Notes: generated by a model from the sequence alone, not told the origin. 64,000 nt of DNA from Rehmannia glutinosa (GCA_016081115.2 CM071924.1:87806616-87870615); one strand, 5' to 3'. Positions 47,130 to 59,490 are shown, numbered from the stretch's first letter. Made by a program: numbers and translations.

Positions 47130-47823
47130 TCAAGTGATGGAATCATGTGGATTGTGGTGTTGACTCTTCGTGATTTCCTTAACATGCCCCTGCAAGATGG
47201 AGCTTCCATCGGAAACTCCAATCTTGAACTGCAAATTGACGAATGTATGTGAGGCTAAAGATTTTGTAAAAATATTTGCAAGCTGATCTTTGGTAGAAAT
47301 GTAGAAAACTCGGAATGTGCCATTTGAAACATGATTTATAACAAAGTGGTAGTCAATAGCAATATGTTTCATGTGGGAATGAAACACTTGGTTAAGGGAA
47401 AGATAGGTCGCACCCAAGTTATCACAATAGAGTGCAGTGCGATCTGGCAGTGTGACACGAAATTCTCGAAGCAGATTTTGGATCCATATAACTTTAGTAG
47501 AACAAGAGTTACTCAGCTTTGGTGGAAGAATGAACAATCGTACGTTGTTTCTTAGAGCTCCAGGATATGGGTGATCTTCCTATGTAAACAATGTAAGCAG
47601 AAATGGATGACCTATCATCTAAATTACCATCCCAATCAGAGTCAGAAAATGCAGAGATTTGGTGAAAGGAATGTTTTCTAAGGAGCAACCAATAATAAAG
47701 AGTGGATTTGAGGTAACGAAGAACATATTTGACATCATTCCAGTGCATCTCTATAGGTCGACTCATGAATTGAGAGAGCTTATTAATAGCAAAACTTATG
47801 TCGGGATGAGTAAAGAGAGACAT
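47130..47823 (-). pseudogene. copia RNase H and C-terminus (second element)
   Basis: Two overlapping frames with a break at about 47520. The first has RPDI-like HPDISFAINKLSQFMSRP, the ISAFSDSDWDGNLDDRSSISAYIVYIG motif and SSTKAE. The second has VTLPDRTALYCDNLGATYLSLN, HIAIDYHFV, and the closing TKDQLANIFTKSL. These are the usual landmarks of copia RNase H. The intervening AEYRA-type region is lost in the frame break. Confidence 0.85.
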
Positions 47824-49108
47824 TGAAGTGAACCGACTACTTGTTGATATTGCGTGGGATGAGTTGCAGGAGTGCCATCATTAGAGCAAATGAGGTTAGA
47901 ATTGGAGAGAAGAGTAGACACTGGTTTGGCCCCCGTCATTTGGACCCTTTCCTAGAGATCAATATTATATTTATGTTGAGTGAGAAAGAGAAAAGAGGGT
48001 GTATGGTGTACATCGACACCAAGAAAGTAATTAAGGTGTCCAAGATGTTTGACGGAAAATGAATGGAAAGAGCATCAATAAAATGGGCAAGTGTTGGCTA
48101 TTGCCAGTGGGAAAAAGATCATCAACATAGACTAAGAAATACATAATGATAGATTGATGAAAGTAGAGAAAAGGTGAGGTATCACTCTTAGAATTGACAA
48201 ACCCATACTAAAGGAGGAACGACTTAAGTTGATTATTCCAAGCACCTGGTTCCTGTTTGAGACCATATATGGCCTTACGCAAATGACATACGTGGTTGGT
48301 AAGAGTCAACAAAGCCTGGTGGTTGAGTCATATAACCTCTTCGTAAAGGTTTCTGTGGAGAAAGACATTATTGACATCAAGTTGATGAATGGGCCAATTA
48401 AAATTAAGTGAAAGAGAGAAAAATACGAGTGGTGGTGGGTTTAACAACAGGGCTGAAGGTTTCAAAAAAATCTAAGCTCGGGCGTTGGTGAAATCCTTTG
48501 GCGACTAAACAAGCCTTATGATGGGCAATCATGCCATCTGGATTTCGTTTAATACAAAAGACCCATTTACATCCAATAATATTAACATTGGGAGGAGGAG
48601 GGACAAGATCCCATGTGTGATTGGCAAGCAAAGTATTGAGCTTTGTTACCATGTCATCACGCCATTTTGGGGAAACCAATGCTTTAGAGACACAAGTGGG
48701 TTCGATGGAATCTGGCAAGGGATGATTGGAAGAGACGCTATTAATTATTTTTGGGCGAAAAATATTATTTTCAGCTCGAGTGATCATCAGATGTCGATTT
48801 AAAGGAGGTGAGGATAGAGGAGAGGAAGGGGGACAAAAAGATGAAGAGTTGGTTATCTCTACTGGGGAGATAACATCGACACCATCAAGTAGGATAGAAC
48901 GAGAAGAAGAAGTGGCAGAAGGCAGCAGAGGTAAGCTTGTTGATGATGGTCCAGTGGCCACCCCATTAGGTTTGATCAAAGCTGGAACATGTGGAGCCAC
49001 TATAGGACCGACTGCGGCTGGAATGGGAATATCAGTGAGGGGTTTTTCCAGGGTTGGAATAGGCATGGACATGTGTGTGATTCTAGGGTCTGCGAGATAG
49101 GGTTGCAA
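47824..49108 (-). pseudogene. copia reverse transcriptase (second element, disrupted)
   Basis: The frame at 49108-48404 has a Pro/Ser-rich linker, then SPKWRDDMVTKLNTLLANHTWDLVPPP, GCKWVFCIKRNPDGMIAHHKACLVAKGFHQRP and ETFSPVVKPTT, the N-terminal RT signature. After a frame change near 48410 the - strand continues through HQLDVNNVF-type sequence and the KAIYGLKQEPGAW-like segment near 48240-48280, down to about 47930. The catalytic YVDD region near 48110-48130 is within broken frame. Confidence 0.8.
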
Positions 49109-50555
49109 TTAAATGAGAAAGGAAAGTCAGTTTCGACAAAACGAACATGTCTTGACGTGTAAAATTTCTTAGTTGAGAGGTCTTGGCATATGTAAGAATG
49201 GTGAGTGGTGTCATAGCCAAGAAATGCATAAGGGGTTGATCGTGCTTCACGTTTAGAGTTGTTATAGGGTTGTAGCCATGGGTAACATAGACAACCAAAT
49301 TGTCGAAGTGAATTGTAATTTGGTTGACGATGAAATAAAGTATAGAATGGACTGTTGTTCTCAAGTGTCGGAGTGGGTAGCCTATTTATAAGATAAACAA
49401 CAGTTTTAAATGCAAAAGTCCAGTATGTAGAGGGTAAAGAGGCCTGATGAAGAAGTGTGAGGCGGTTTCAACAATATGCCAATGTAGGCGCTCAACAAAT
49501 CCATTCAACTCAAGTGTACAATGAGGAGATTTAAGATGTTGAATTCTAGTGGAGGCAAGAAATGTGCGAAGAGCAATATACTCGCTACCACCGTTGAAAT
49601 ACAATGTTTTAATTTTATAATTAAGTTGATTTTTGATTTGTTGTTTAAAGTTGATAAAAATAGTAGGCACATCAGATTTGAGATGAATAGGAAATATCCA
49701 TATAAACATTGAAAAATGATCAATAAAAGTTACATAGAAGCGAAACCCATCGAGTGAAGGGACTGGACTAGGTCCCCAAACATCAGAGAAAAGGCATTCT
49801 AGTGGACTGGAACTAGTTAAACTATACACTGAAAATGGGAGCTTGTGGGTCTTATTACATAGACAAGAATGACATTTAAAATGGAAAGGTAGGCAAGACG
49901 TAGTTGATAGAAGACCCGAAGAGAGGAGATTATTGGTGATCTTAGCAGAGGAGTGCCCAAGACGTCCATGCCACACAACAGATGAGACGGTGGAAACCTT
50001 GTGAAATCGAGGGTGCGACCGAGGAGGCAAGATGGTAGGCCAAATGTACAAGTCATTATGGTTCAGACCTTGAAGAAGAGTTTTTCGAGAGAGAAGATCC
50101 TTCACAATAAAATAAGAGGGAAAGAATTCAATAGAAGCTTTGTTCTCATTGCAAAACTTAGAAACATATATAATATTTTGTTTCAATTTAGGTATGCAAA
50201 GAATATCATATATGTGAAATTTAGGAAAAAGAGTGTGAGAACCAGTGTGAGAAATCAAAAGAGTCGTACCATTGCCAAGAAGAAGATCATTAGGGCCATC
50301 ATACCCGTGGTAAATTGATAAATCAGAGAGTTGAGCAGCTACATGGTGGGAGGCACCAGAGTCAACTAGCCAATTTCCAGAGGAAGTCAAAGTGGAACTG
50401 TTATGAACTTGTTTCCGATTATTTTGGAGATGAGGAAAGAGTGTGTGGCATGTCTTGGCGGTGTGACCTTCCTTACCACAATATTGACAATGCACAGGGG
50501 GCTCAACGCGTTTAGATCTGTGAGAAGAGGATGAGGATCGTGGTGACGGGTTCGA
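49083..50555 (-). pseudogene. copia gag end, protease and integrase (second element)
   Basis: The frame at 50495-49386 starts with the knuckle CQYCGKEGHTAKTCH, then NWLVDSGASHHVA (intact protease DSG), GAG-pre-integrase (WHGRLGHSS), and integrase (FSDVWGPSP, FYVTFIDHFSMFIWIFP, YFNGGSEYIALRTF, TLELNGFVERLHWHIVETA). In the integrase the usual SDNGGEY reads FNGGSEY, so one catalytic Asp is lost. The integrase C-terminal part (VYVTHGYNPITT, DVFVE-like) follows in another frame at 49364-49083. It is clearly inactive. Confidence 0.85.
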
Positions 50556-51546
50556 ATAATCTTATTAATCATCAAATCTACATAGAGATTGATATCATGC
50601 TCAAAAACTTTAATATTTTTAATTACAATCCATATGTTCTTTTCAAGTAAATTATATAATCCGCCAATCTAGACAAGATAATCTTACATTTATCCTATCA
50701 AATTTACCAATTCCATCCATATTTTCGTATGGGCATTAAAACTCTACAAGTTGGATTCATACTTCAATTTAGATTTTTTATAAACTAGTAGGGGTCCTGG
50801 CGCTCTCTTAAACCCCTTGTCTAGATACAGTTACACATGCGGCTTTACAAAATAATAATTTGCTTTAATAATTAAGTTGAATTAACTTTTAAATTGTTTA
50901 AATACTATAATTAGCATTAATTTCAGAAGTATATAAAATGAATCTTGTGGTCAACCACAATTTCCTAAGATTATTTTCTCTCAAATCAAACTTAATAAAA
51001 GTTGTTATAAAACTTATATTATGAAAATTAATTTTCCAATATATATGAAACTTATTAAATCCAAGAGACAATAAAAACGACCAAGCCTATAAATCCAAAA
51101 GTCATAGTGATCCGTGCACCATCACATATGAGATTATAGCTCTTCATAAAAGAATTACAACCATCGTCATTGCAAATTACTTTAAAGTGGATTATTTATT
51201 TAGTAATTTTTAATTGACCGTGTTTGACTTATTTCATTTACTATTTTGACTCTGATGTGAATGTGGAATATTTTTATCAGAATAACCCGATTCTAATAAC
51301 TTATAGCACGATGCACAGTAGCACCTCAAATCTTATTTCGTACGATTTATGATGAGACACAGAGTATCAATCTCAATAACTGACAGCTAGAAAGTAATTT
51401 AAAATATTAAAGTGACACCAATAAAATATTTATTATGTAAATAAAATATGACTAGTCATAGTCCAACTCCAATAATTATATATGATACCATGCAGTTTGG
51501 AGCACTTTTCAAATGAATGTGCATTCATAAAAGTGCTTATGTGTAA
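50556..51546. repeat. Dispersed host repeat, copy D, interrupted by MITE and virus
   Basis: Landmarks in order: TTATTAATCATCAAATC, AAAGATTGATA-like, ACACATGCGGC, TTGTGGTCAACCACAATTTCC, AAAACGACCAAGCCTATAAATCC, CATCACATATGAGATTATAG, GATGAGACACAGAGTATCAATC, AAAATATTAAAGTGACACC, AGTCATAGTCCAACTCCAATAATTATATATGATACC and AAGTGCTTATGTGTAA. The unit breaks at 51546 and resumes at 59762 with the same nine bases, TATGTGTAA. Confidence 0.8.
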
Positions 51547-52350
51547 GAGATAAATACACTTACCCATCCGAACTATGCTGATTTTTACACTTTACCCTCC
51601 AAACTTTAATTCGTAACACTTTGCCCCCTGAACTATGAAAGTCGTTACACTTTACCCTATATAGACAATTTTGCCCCTAGGTTTCATTCTTTTTAAAACA
51701 ATAGTTCAAGTTATCCCTTTAAACTCTATTTTGTGGCAATCTACTACATAATAATAAATTTATTGCATTAATCATTTAAACATGAAAATTTTACTCCTTA
51801 ATCAATTTGTTTTCGGATTTTTCGAGAAATAAGAACCCGATTTTTCTGTAGCTTGTTTTGTTCGTGGCATTGTTACACCTACTTAGATCCAGTCTCTATT
51901 CAGAGGTTTTAAATGGATCATGTCAGGTTTCCAGCCTATAAACTCAACAAGCCATATTTTTATCAAGATCTTATTTCAAGAAATTATCCGTATACAAATT
52001 TAGTCTTTAGACTGAAAATGAAAATAGTCCATTACGACCATATCAGGCCCAACATGCTTCCGTAAAATTAATAAATCCCTTAAAATTCATACCTTCTTTG
52101 ACCGAAACAAAGATTGGGTTAAATGGTTCGCAACACCACCAATCGGAAAATTACGCCTTTTCAGATCGTTTGACGAAAGCTCCTCATTTCACTGTTCAAC
52201 CTCACCTCGGGGAAGATGATCCGCAAGTTATCCGACTCCTTCAAAGAATCGCCAAAGACCTTGGTTCGTTTCCTACCCGGGCGTATAAGTAATTCTTAAA
52301 CGGGATGAATCAATAAGACATTATGAACACATGTTGAAATAAAGCCTCTT

Positions 52351-52379
52351 TTTATTAAGAACTTATAGAAATATTTATT
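52351..52379 (-). terminator. Polyadenylation signals of the endogenous pararetrovirus
   Basis: AATAAA occurs on the - strand at 52356-52351 and at 52379-52374, about 180-210 bases downstream of the TATA box. A short distance between pregenomic promoter and poly(A) signal fits the terminally redundant transcript made by caulimovirids. Confidence 0.5.
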
Positions 52380-52561
52380 ACATTAGTAATCTCCTTTTGG
52401 GAGGAGAATCTTGGTTTAGCCTCTCATCGATGAGGCTTGCACTCGAAAAACACATAAAAACTTAAAACTAAAACACTCAAAATATTACAAATGTTTCTCT
52501 CGGACTTTATTATAAGAAAACTAAGGAAAATGTTCGATGTCCTCGCCTTCCTTCAAATCCT

Positions 52562-52641
52562 GCATTTTATAGAGGTAAGTCCAGGACTTCAAGGCGGACT
52601 TCAAATCTTTCTTGATATATATGACGTCACCGCTTACGTCA
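52562..52641 (-). promoter_or_regulatory. Pararetroviral pregenomic promoter: as-1-like element plus TATA box
   Basis: On the - strand TGACGTAAGCGGTGACGTCA (52641-52622) has two TGACG half-sites with 12-base spacing, the layout of the as-1 element in the 35S promoter of cauliflower mosaic virus. About 50 bases downstream is CCTCTATAAAATGC (52575-52562), a good TATA box. Transcription would start at about 52530. TGACG sites are bound by TGA-type bZIP factors, so the element might respond to salicylate or auxin. Activity today is unknown. Confidence 0.7.
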
Positions 52642-53075
52642 TATCCCCCTATTATTGCCTTAATTTGGTTTTCTTTTTCTCCCGCGTGACTCAGCCCGTA
52701 CGTGATGTTTGTCGGGAATCTTTAAAAATTTGGTTTACGTGGTCCCCGAGGATAACGCGTCTTGAGCCGGGCCCTTATCCTTTCCAAACGCATGATCTTG
52801 TCGGTCGGGTTTGGTCGAATCCTTTCCCAAACTCGGGTTCCTTTTGTTTGGGCATGCTTGACAGATCCTCGACCCAACGGCCAACATGCGCCATGTTACA
52901 GAATTTCGGTAAGTTTCTTTGCTTTTAGGAATCTTGTTTTCCCGGAGAATTCTTCTTTTGGTCTCGAAGAGTTCTTCGCAAACCCCGTGGTTGATCCGGT
53001 CATCGAATTCAAAAGGAAAGATCCATTCGCCGAGTGCGGAAGAACTTGAATGGATATTTGACTTTGTCCATTTGA

Positions 53076-53414
53076 TTAGACAAACCCAAAGACCCCATGC
53101 TCGTCGGTAGAAGCTTCGTCTTCTAAAATGCTCCTACTAACACCGGTCCTTCTTCCTGAAGCCGCCTTAATGTATTTTAAAGCATTTCCATCTGGTCTTC
53201 TTAGCTTGATGAAATGAAAAGCTTCATTAAAGCCTTTCTTCATTTGGTTCGGAGCCGCACCGATAAAATACAGTTCCAAAATATCGCCCGGCCAAGTGTG
53301 GATTATTGGCCCAAGTCTCGTAAATCGCTTCCCCAATCCATTTCGGTAATTTTGAAATTTGGGAATCCTGGTGACACGGTATAGATTGAAGCTAAAGCTC
53401 CAAAAGTATACCAT
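53076..53414 (-). pseudogene. Unrecognised frame of the endogenous pararetrovirus
   Basis: A 112-residue frame between RNase H and promoter with the segment GPIIHTWPGDILELYFIGAAPNQ and a following basic part. Its place fits a C-terminal domain or small second ORF seen in some caulimovirids, but no motif was recognised. The opposite-strand frames at 52491-53110 overlap the promoter region and are unlikely to be genes. Confidence 0.4.
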
Positions 53415-54179
53415 TCTCGCACTTCATTTGGATGACTTCTGGTTTCATCCAAACTCTGGGATACTTTCCGAGATATCAACCATTGTTTTTCCGGGTTAAT
53501 ACCTTGTCTTGTAACTAGTTTCTCCCATTGCCCGATATACCTGCATAGGAGAAATCTTATTCTCGTCGATTTGAACCTTAGATTTTTGCCTGTCGTGGCC
53601 TAAGATTCAACTCTCCTCTTTACCCCAGAGGTCGGGTTGACTTGAAGACTCGGGTTGTGACAGGAGCTTCAACATTCGTTACGATTTGTACACCCTCGGG
53701 ATGCATCACTTGCAACACTTGTGATTATGGTACTTGAATCCATAACCTCCGGGTTAGAGCCCCGTACTCTCTCGGCCCCTTTTTTTGCATGTAGGAGATG
53801 CGGCTGGAAGAGAGGCCCTTGCGGCGCTTAAGAATAATTGTCCTTGAGCGAACCGGCATGCTCGTATTTGACTAGAAACGGATTTGGTCACCTGTTGAAG
53901 TCGTCCCAAGAACTTCGCATTGAGACATAACGTCCCAAAATCTCGTTCTAGACTCTCCAGGTTTTCCGAGATGTCTTACTCGTTTAAGGACTCGTCAAAC
54001 GCGTCCTTCCATCTCGTGTCAAGAAATCGCAAGAATATTTTCATGAGATTTTATAATGACAATATCATAATCATAATATTGACATTCAGCTTGCCATCTA
54101 AGTAATCGAGCCTTTTCTAGTTTTGATTCAATTTTGTTTTTGTAAAAGCCTTGACACTTGAATTATCAATTTTTAAAGT

Positions 54180-54410
54180 AAACTTTTAGCCAAGAAAATA
54201 GAGGCCATTTTTAAAAGCCTTTTCGATCGCAAAGAATTCTTTCTCGTTAATATGCCACCGAAGTTTTTCACTAGGGGTGAATAAAACCGCAAAGATTCTG
54301 CATGGCACTTCCTCGTTTAGTGTGACTTTCGTAAGAACCGCCGCCCACCAATCATCACCGCATCCGTGTACGTAACCAATTCGTCCTCGTCTTGGGAATC
54401 GCAAGCTTTG
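54180..54410 (-). pseudogene. Pararetroviral RNase H fragment
   Basis: The frame has GDDWWAAVLT, followed by FTPSEKLRWHINEKEFFAIEKA, the standard motif of caulimovirid and gypsy RNase H (S-x-E-K-x-Y-x-x-x-E-K-E). The first catalytic Asp region (usually TDAS) reads YVHGCGD, so the active site is damaged. Confidence 0.75.
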
Positions 54411-54699
54411 GAAGCTTTTTACAAACTTCTTTTAGTTGCTTAATTCCTACTTGATGTTCATCTTCCCATTTGAATCTGCATCTTTTTTTAAGCAATGGGC
54501 TAAACACCTTCTCGTAATATGCCGATTGTTAATGAACATCCCTAAGCAAAATTAACAACTCCAAGAAAACTCAAGTCGCTTCTTGTCTTTTCAAGGTATC
54601 CGAAATCCCTGTATTTTTCCACAATATGATTCTCAGAATAATTCCAGATTCATCGATTTCAATTCCGAGGAATTCAATGTCTTGTCGCGATTACACGCC

Positions 54700-55500
54700 T
54701 TCTTTTCAAAGCACTAATCCTTCTTTGTGACAAACATCCGAAAATATTCCCAAATGTTTGAGATGCTCCTTCATGTTCTTTGATGCGATTAGAATGTCGT
54801 CGATATATACGAACATGAAACTGAAATAATCTTTGAAAAGATTATCCATCTTTCTTTGATATATCAAAAGTGCGTTAGCCACCCATAGGCATCACGTTCC
54901 AAATATAGTGTCCCCTGTGGTGTAGAGAAAGTTGTAAACTTCTTACTTTCTTCCTCCATCTTAATCGGTAGAATCCGGACTTGCAATCGAACTTTGAGAA
55001 TATCTTGGCACCTTTGATACGATTAACTAGATGTTCTCGCTTGGGATATAGTATCCGTCGAACTCCAAAATGTTATTAATCCCTTTGTAATTAATAACAA
55101 GTCTTCGCTTTCCTCTTTTGATTTCTCCATGGTTTCGACTAAGAATCTCGGATCGCTATATGGAGAAACTCCTGGTGAAATTAACTTAAAGTCAAGATGT
55201 TCCTTAAGTATCTTTTGCATATCCTCACGATCTTCCTGGTTCATAAGGATTGGTTTGAATCTTACGAACTCGTACTCCTTTCCAGGTTTAACCTTTAAGG
55301 AAGCTTTAAGCTCGTTCTTATCCCACCAAGCCAAAGGATCTTCATTGTAATTCCTTTCGATCTTCTTCTTGATATCCTCGAGTGATATTTGTTCCTCTAT
55401 GGTTACATCACTCTGTGGATTCTCCATTAGACTCATCCATAATTCTCCGCAATGGCTTCCGGAGTGACTCGTTCTTCTCCTTGTACCGAATGAATACAAG
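54700..55500 (-). pseudogene. Pararetroviral reverse transcriptase (disrupted)
   Basis: The frame at 55499-55023 carries the N-terminal RT signature PLAWWDKNELKASLKV, KEHLDFKLISPGVSPYSDPRFLVE. After frame changes the - strand encodes the active site YIDDILIAS at about 54816-54790, with KHLGIF downstream. The segment between them (palm, FD.KSGFWQ and PFGL region, about 55020-54830) is in broken frames. The YIDD box itself is intact. Confidence 0.8.
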
Positions 55501-56080
55501 TTATTATCCCATATCTTCCGATCCTTCCGATGGAACCAAATTGTCTATAGGATAATAAAGCTTCACCAAATTTCCTTCGATCCGCCATTTTTGGATTGCG
55601 AAGTTTGGCTTCATCACCACGCTTGTCGCGAAAATTAATGGGCATTTTTTCGTAAAATGCTTCCCGCAGATCTCGGACAATAATCTTATGATCACATAAG
55701 GTTGTGAAAATAAGTCTTCTCGTCTCGTTCTCTTGTGTGAACCGTTTGAATGTTTGTAGGAAATTGTTTCCCAACAAAATATCTGCACTTTGTATCATGG
55801 AAATAGATTGGTGGCGTCTTTACTTTGTACCACGGGTACGCCCGCTCCTCCGATCATTATTTCGCTTGTTTAATTCCTGTTAAGGATAAGAATCCTTTTA
55901 GAGAAATCTCTTCCCGCAATAGCTGGTAAATCTTCCAATTTCTTTAGAAAAAACATCCGGCTTTGCAAAGACATATTCCTAGGCACTGAATCAATATAGG
56001 CGGCGAAATACTCGGCCTTGTATTCAAGATATAACATTCCAATAGAAATGTATATGGAGAATGGACTAGTGGTCATCTCG
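55433..56080 (-). pseudogene. Pararetroviral aspartic protease region (disrupted)
   Basis: The frame at 56076-55870 has AAYIDSVPRNMSLQSR where caulimovirid proteases have YIDTGAS-type sequence, so the catalytic triplet is altered. The frame at 55798-55433 continues with QSADILLGNNFLQTFKRFTQE, the typical C-terminal protease motif (D-I-L-L-G-x-x-F). It lies directly between movement protein and RT. Confidence 0.65.
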
Positions 56081-56299
56081 ATTCTCAGTATCTTTTATTA
56101 GCCACTGTGAACTCCATTCCGTCTTGTAATCTTTCCCAAGGTTTATGCTCCTCAAGAAATTCAATTCCCAGTATTAATTGTTGCAGGATTTTTCCCGCTA
56201 CTCCCGAAATAGTCACTCAATTTCACCTATCTTCAGCTTCCTTGATACCTCCCCACTATAGGTTGTTGGAGATAATACAGAACATCACAAGGAAAAATA

Positions 56300-57025
56300 T
56301 TATCCTTTTTGAGTGATATCGAATATTACTTCAACCTCTCGCCATCCTTCTCGACATTTCGGCTCTCTGCTTTGTTTTGAAAACGTTGGGGATGCTACGA
56401 ATCGCACTTGGTCTCCTTTCTTCCCAACGGCGCTACTCACCATTCTCGCCTTTTTGGAAAGACATCCTTCTGGCTCAACTCGAGACTCGACTTTTGTTGA
56501 AGATGGTTGATCTTGAATTATCATATCAATCTCCTTAATAGTTGGAGATTCAATGATTTTCGGTAACACCACCCTGGCAAAGTCCTCAAAGATTCTTGGG
56601 ACTTCAATAAATTCCTTTCTCAAGAATACTTCGGAATGATGGGTATTCGAGAGAGCATAGGAAATCTTGTATGTGATCGAGTAAGGCATGTTTCCTTCTT
56701 TCATCAAATCGACTCTTTTGAAATCTTGATGAAGGGTTAAGACTCTACTGAAGTCTCGATCTCCCAAATTGTATGCAATTCTAGGATAGACATTAAATGC
56801 TAATTTCCCTGCATACAAATTTCCTGTAACCACTCCAAGGCATGAATCTTTGAGATGTGAGATTCGCTTGTCAAAAATAGCAAGATTGAGTGGCGAATCT
56901 ATTCCTTCCTTGAATGTTGCCTTAATAATGACTCTTATGGCTCCAATGTGAATCCATGAGAGTGTATTTGCAACTTCTCTTTTAACTCTGCTTTTGATCT
57001 CCTGTATTTCTCTAATAGGGACCAA
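56300..57025 (-). pseudogene. Caulimovirid 30K-type movement protein domain (partial polyprotein)
   Basis: A 241-residue frame with the 30K movement-protein core: HIGAIRVIIKATF, a Leu/Asp strand region, GKLAFNVYPRIAYNLGDRDF and the closing MPYSITYKISYALSNTHHS. Such proteins move virus particles or nucleic acid through plasmodesmata. No plant LTR retrotransposon family normally carries this domain, so it is the main evidence for a virus. The N-terminal side continues in other frames to about 57100; stops separate it from protease and coat regions. Confidence 0.8.
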
Positions 57026-57309
57026 CGCATCTCGATCAGTTACCTGGTAAACTCCATCGAATGGCTAATTCTCCGGTTGTTACCCTATGAATAATTTGGT
57101 GTTTTTCATTACGAAACCCAATCTTATCCAATGCTTTTTCCATAGCTCCAATTGTAAATCCATCATAGACTTGAAGCTTTGGATCTTCCTTCATGATTCT
57201 CATAAGAGTTTTATGAGAAACCGTCGTATGAGAGAGGAATCGACATATCCTCCTCGATCGCTTCTTTCAAGAATTTCTTCTTCACTCGGTCCTCGAAAGT
57301 GAGTCACTT

Positions 57310-59440
57310 CCATCATCGAGAATAGATTTCTTCTTCATAGATGCTTTCATCCGAGGGAATATCCTCGAACCGATACACCTGTATTAAATCCTCGATAATA
57401 GCGAACTTCTTCGATTTTTGGTGTGGCCTCGAACCTCGACTCCTCGTTTTTGATTGTTTGGGCAATCCGTTGAGATATGCCCTCTTGCTCCGCATGTCCA
57501 AAGAATTACAGTCTTTGAAACTTTCATTAGCTCTAGTGTGAGCACGCCCGAAAGTTCTTCTCCTGGATTCTTTTGGTACTTGCTTGATTAGAACCCGATG
57601 ATGAGGCTCTACTCCCGCAGTGCTGGTCTTTGTCCCGATTTATAACGGGCTTTTGTTTGACTTAACCTTCTAGGTCTCCATGAAGACCGCTTCTTTTGTT
57701 GTTGCTTCCTCGGCGGTATGGATGGCTTCTCTCTTTCTTCTTCTTGTGCCGCCTTGGTTGACCTCCCACAACTGTTGGGATATCATTATCCACGCAACAT
57801 AGAGGAATTGCTTTGTTAATTCCTCTTAATCTCTTGTAATTCTGTGTAGAGTCGCTTGATAGCACCATTTCGGATAACTTGGCCTTTAGGAAAGACATCT
57901 TTCGGCCACGCTTACTCTTGACTCCACCCTTGTATTCCCGATAAGCATTTCTCTCCCGGGGACTCTTAATTTTGGCAAAGAATAGTTGTGTGACTTCTTT
58001 TTCCTCAATCTTGGATTTCCACCGTATTCGGTGAACAACTTGATATATTCGTCAATATGACAAATATCCAAGAACTCAAGGCTATAGAGGGCTTGTTTAT
58101 ATTTCTTTCTTTTTCATCCTCTAATCCTCGAAATAACTTTGTGCCGATGAATGGATTTTGAATAGTTTTGCCATACCATCGACAATTCCTTTAAGTGATT
58201 CCCCCGATGTGACCGAACTTTTAAATGCGGCATCAGTCATATCCGAGCAATCTTCACCGATCCTTCAAGACTCATTTCAAGGAGTAAAATGAATGAATCC
58301 TTTGTAAGATCGAGGGTTCTATTTGAAATTCTCATAGTCAAGCCCATTCATCAATGAGAACTTCTATGTTTTTAAAATCGGGATGTCCAGATTTAACATC
58401 AACCCATACGGATGTATTGGGTCGAGGTGCGATCTTCCATAAGGCGTCGATAAACATTCGGCCTTTAGGTAGGTTGTCAGTTCCCAAGAGGTTTCGACCT
58501 CCTGTCCCTCGAAAGTGGATCACCACCTGTCGTGAAATCCCCGGCGTGGGGCATCCTCTCGCCCCGAGTTCCATGATGCGAACCCGTACTTTCTTCGACG
58601 TTAGGATTAATGGTGGCGGTGGTGGTAGAATTGGTCTACCTTGTGGGTCATAGGTAACCAAAGCCGATTCCTCACTGCGTTCATCTTTAAATCTACAACA
58701 CCTAATCCTGCGAAGGATTCTCACAGTCATGTAGATCTTTAAGATTCATCTTTTCAATATCCATCTGTTTAATTTTTGATGGAATTTCCTTTAATTAGAG
58801 CAATGAGCTTTTCCTCATCCGTCATTTTTCGTATGACTTGATTTGGTTTCCCCTTTTGGTGTAAATAGGTAGTCGTCCCCAAAATCAATACGTTTTCTTC
58901 CTCAGGATGAACTTGGCCCATCCTCCAGGTTCTTGACTCGTTTTCAATATCATGAAGGAGTTCAAGAGTTTCTTTCGATATTTCACCATCGTTTCCATCC
59001 GGTTCGATCCGATGAACTTGTCTTGGTAAATGAATATGGCGGTTGCCATAATTCTCGCACCGCTTCGATTTCTCTAAGATCTTCGGAGATCTTAGATTTG
59101 TCCTGGAAGTATCTCGTTCCATTTCGGTATTCCATCGGGAATCATTGTTCTCGATGGGAATTTTCATGAACCGTTTCTTGAAGGTTCATCAAGTGAACAT
59201 ATAGGGCCTGGTTAAGCATCCGAATCGCTTATAATATTCTACGCTTTCGCATTTTGCATTGCCTTAAGGTTTCCCGCGGCTTCCTCGCCTGCATTCTTTT
59301 CTTCATGTTGGTATTCCCAATATGAAACCTGGTCAAGGTGTTCTTGGCATACATCGTCAATATTTGACGATATGTCTGTAAGGGTACATCTCGGACATCG
59401 GTCAGGATCCATAATCTCGGAGTAATTTCTCCTCACCAAT
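57310..59440 (-). pseudogene. Pararetroviral N-terminal and coat-like region with CCHC knuckle
   Basis: Fragmented frames at 59439-59239 (DPDRCPRCTLTD, a Cys-rich start), 59167-58769, 58730-58338 (Pro-rich stretch and WKIAPRPNTSVWVDV), 58071-57886 and 57898-57662 (basic, Arg/Lys-rich), then a zinc knuckle at about 57510-57460 (WTCGARGHISTDCP, with the first Cys lost) and an acidic tail (PSDESIYEEEIYS). The order basic region, knuckle, acidic tail is that of caulimovirid coat proteins. The identity of the most N-terminal part is unclear. Confidence 0.55.
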
Positions 59441-59490
59441 TGTTAATTACATAAATATAATAAATTTAACTAAAAGTTCTTAATAAACCT

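Larger units (their letters stand above)
47060..50555 (-). mobile_element. Second Ty1-copia body, - strand, no recognisable LTRs
   Basis: From right to left it holds the end of gag with a zinc knuckle, protease, integrase, RT and RNase H in normal copia order. The 5' side begins abruptly at about 50555 in gag and joins the dispersed host repeat. The 3' side ends at about 47060 next to the other copia. Both ends look truncated, so no target duplication can be scored. Confidence 0.8.

Noticed and set aside
48726..49100. 124-aa + strand frame
   Set aside because: Mirror of the Pro/Ser-rich linker in the - strand copia polyprotein.
52491..53110. + strand frames of 145, 95 and 63 aa
   Set aside because: They lie opposite the pararetroviral promoter and end region and show no domain; better explained as chance frames in less AT-rich viral DNA.
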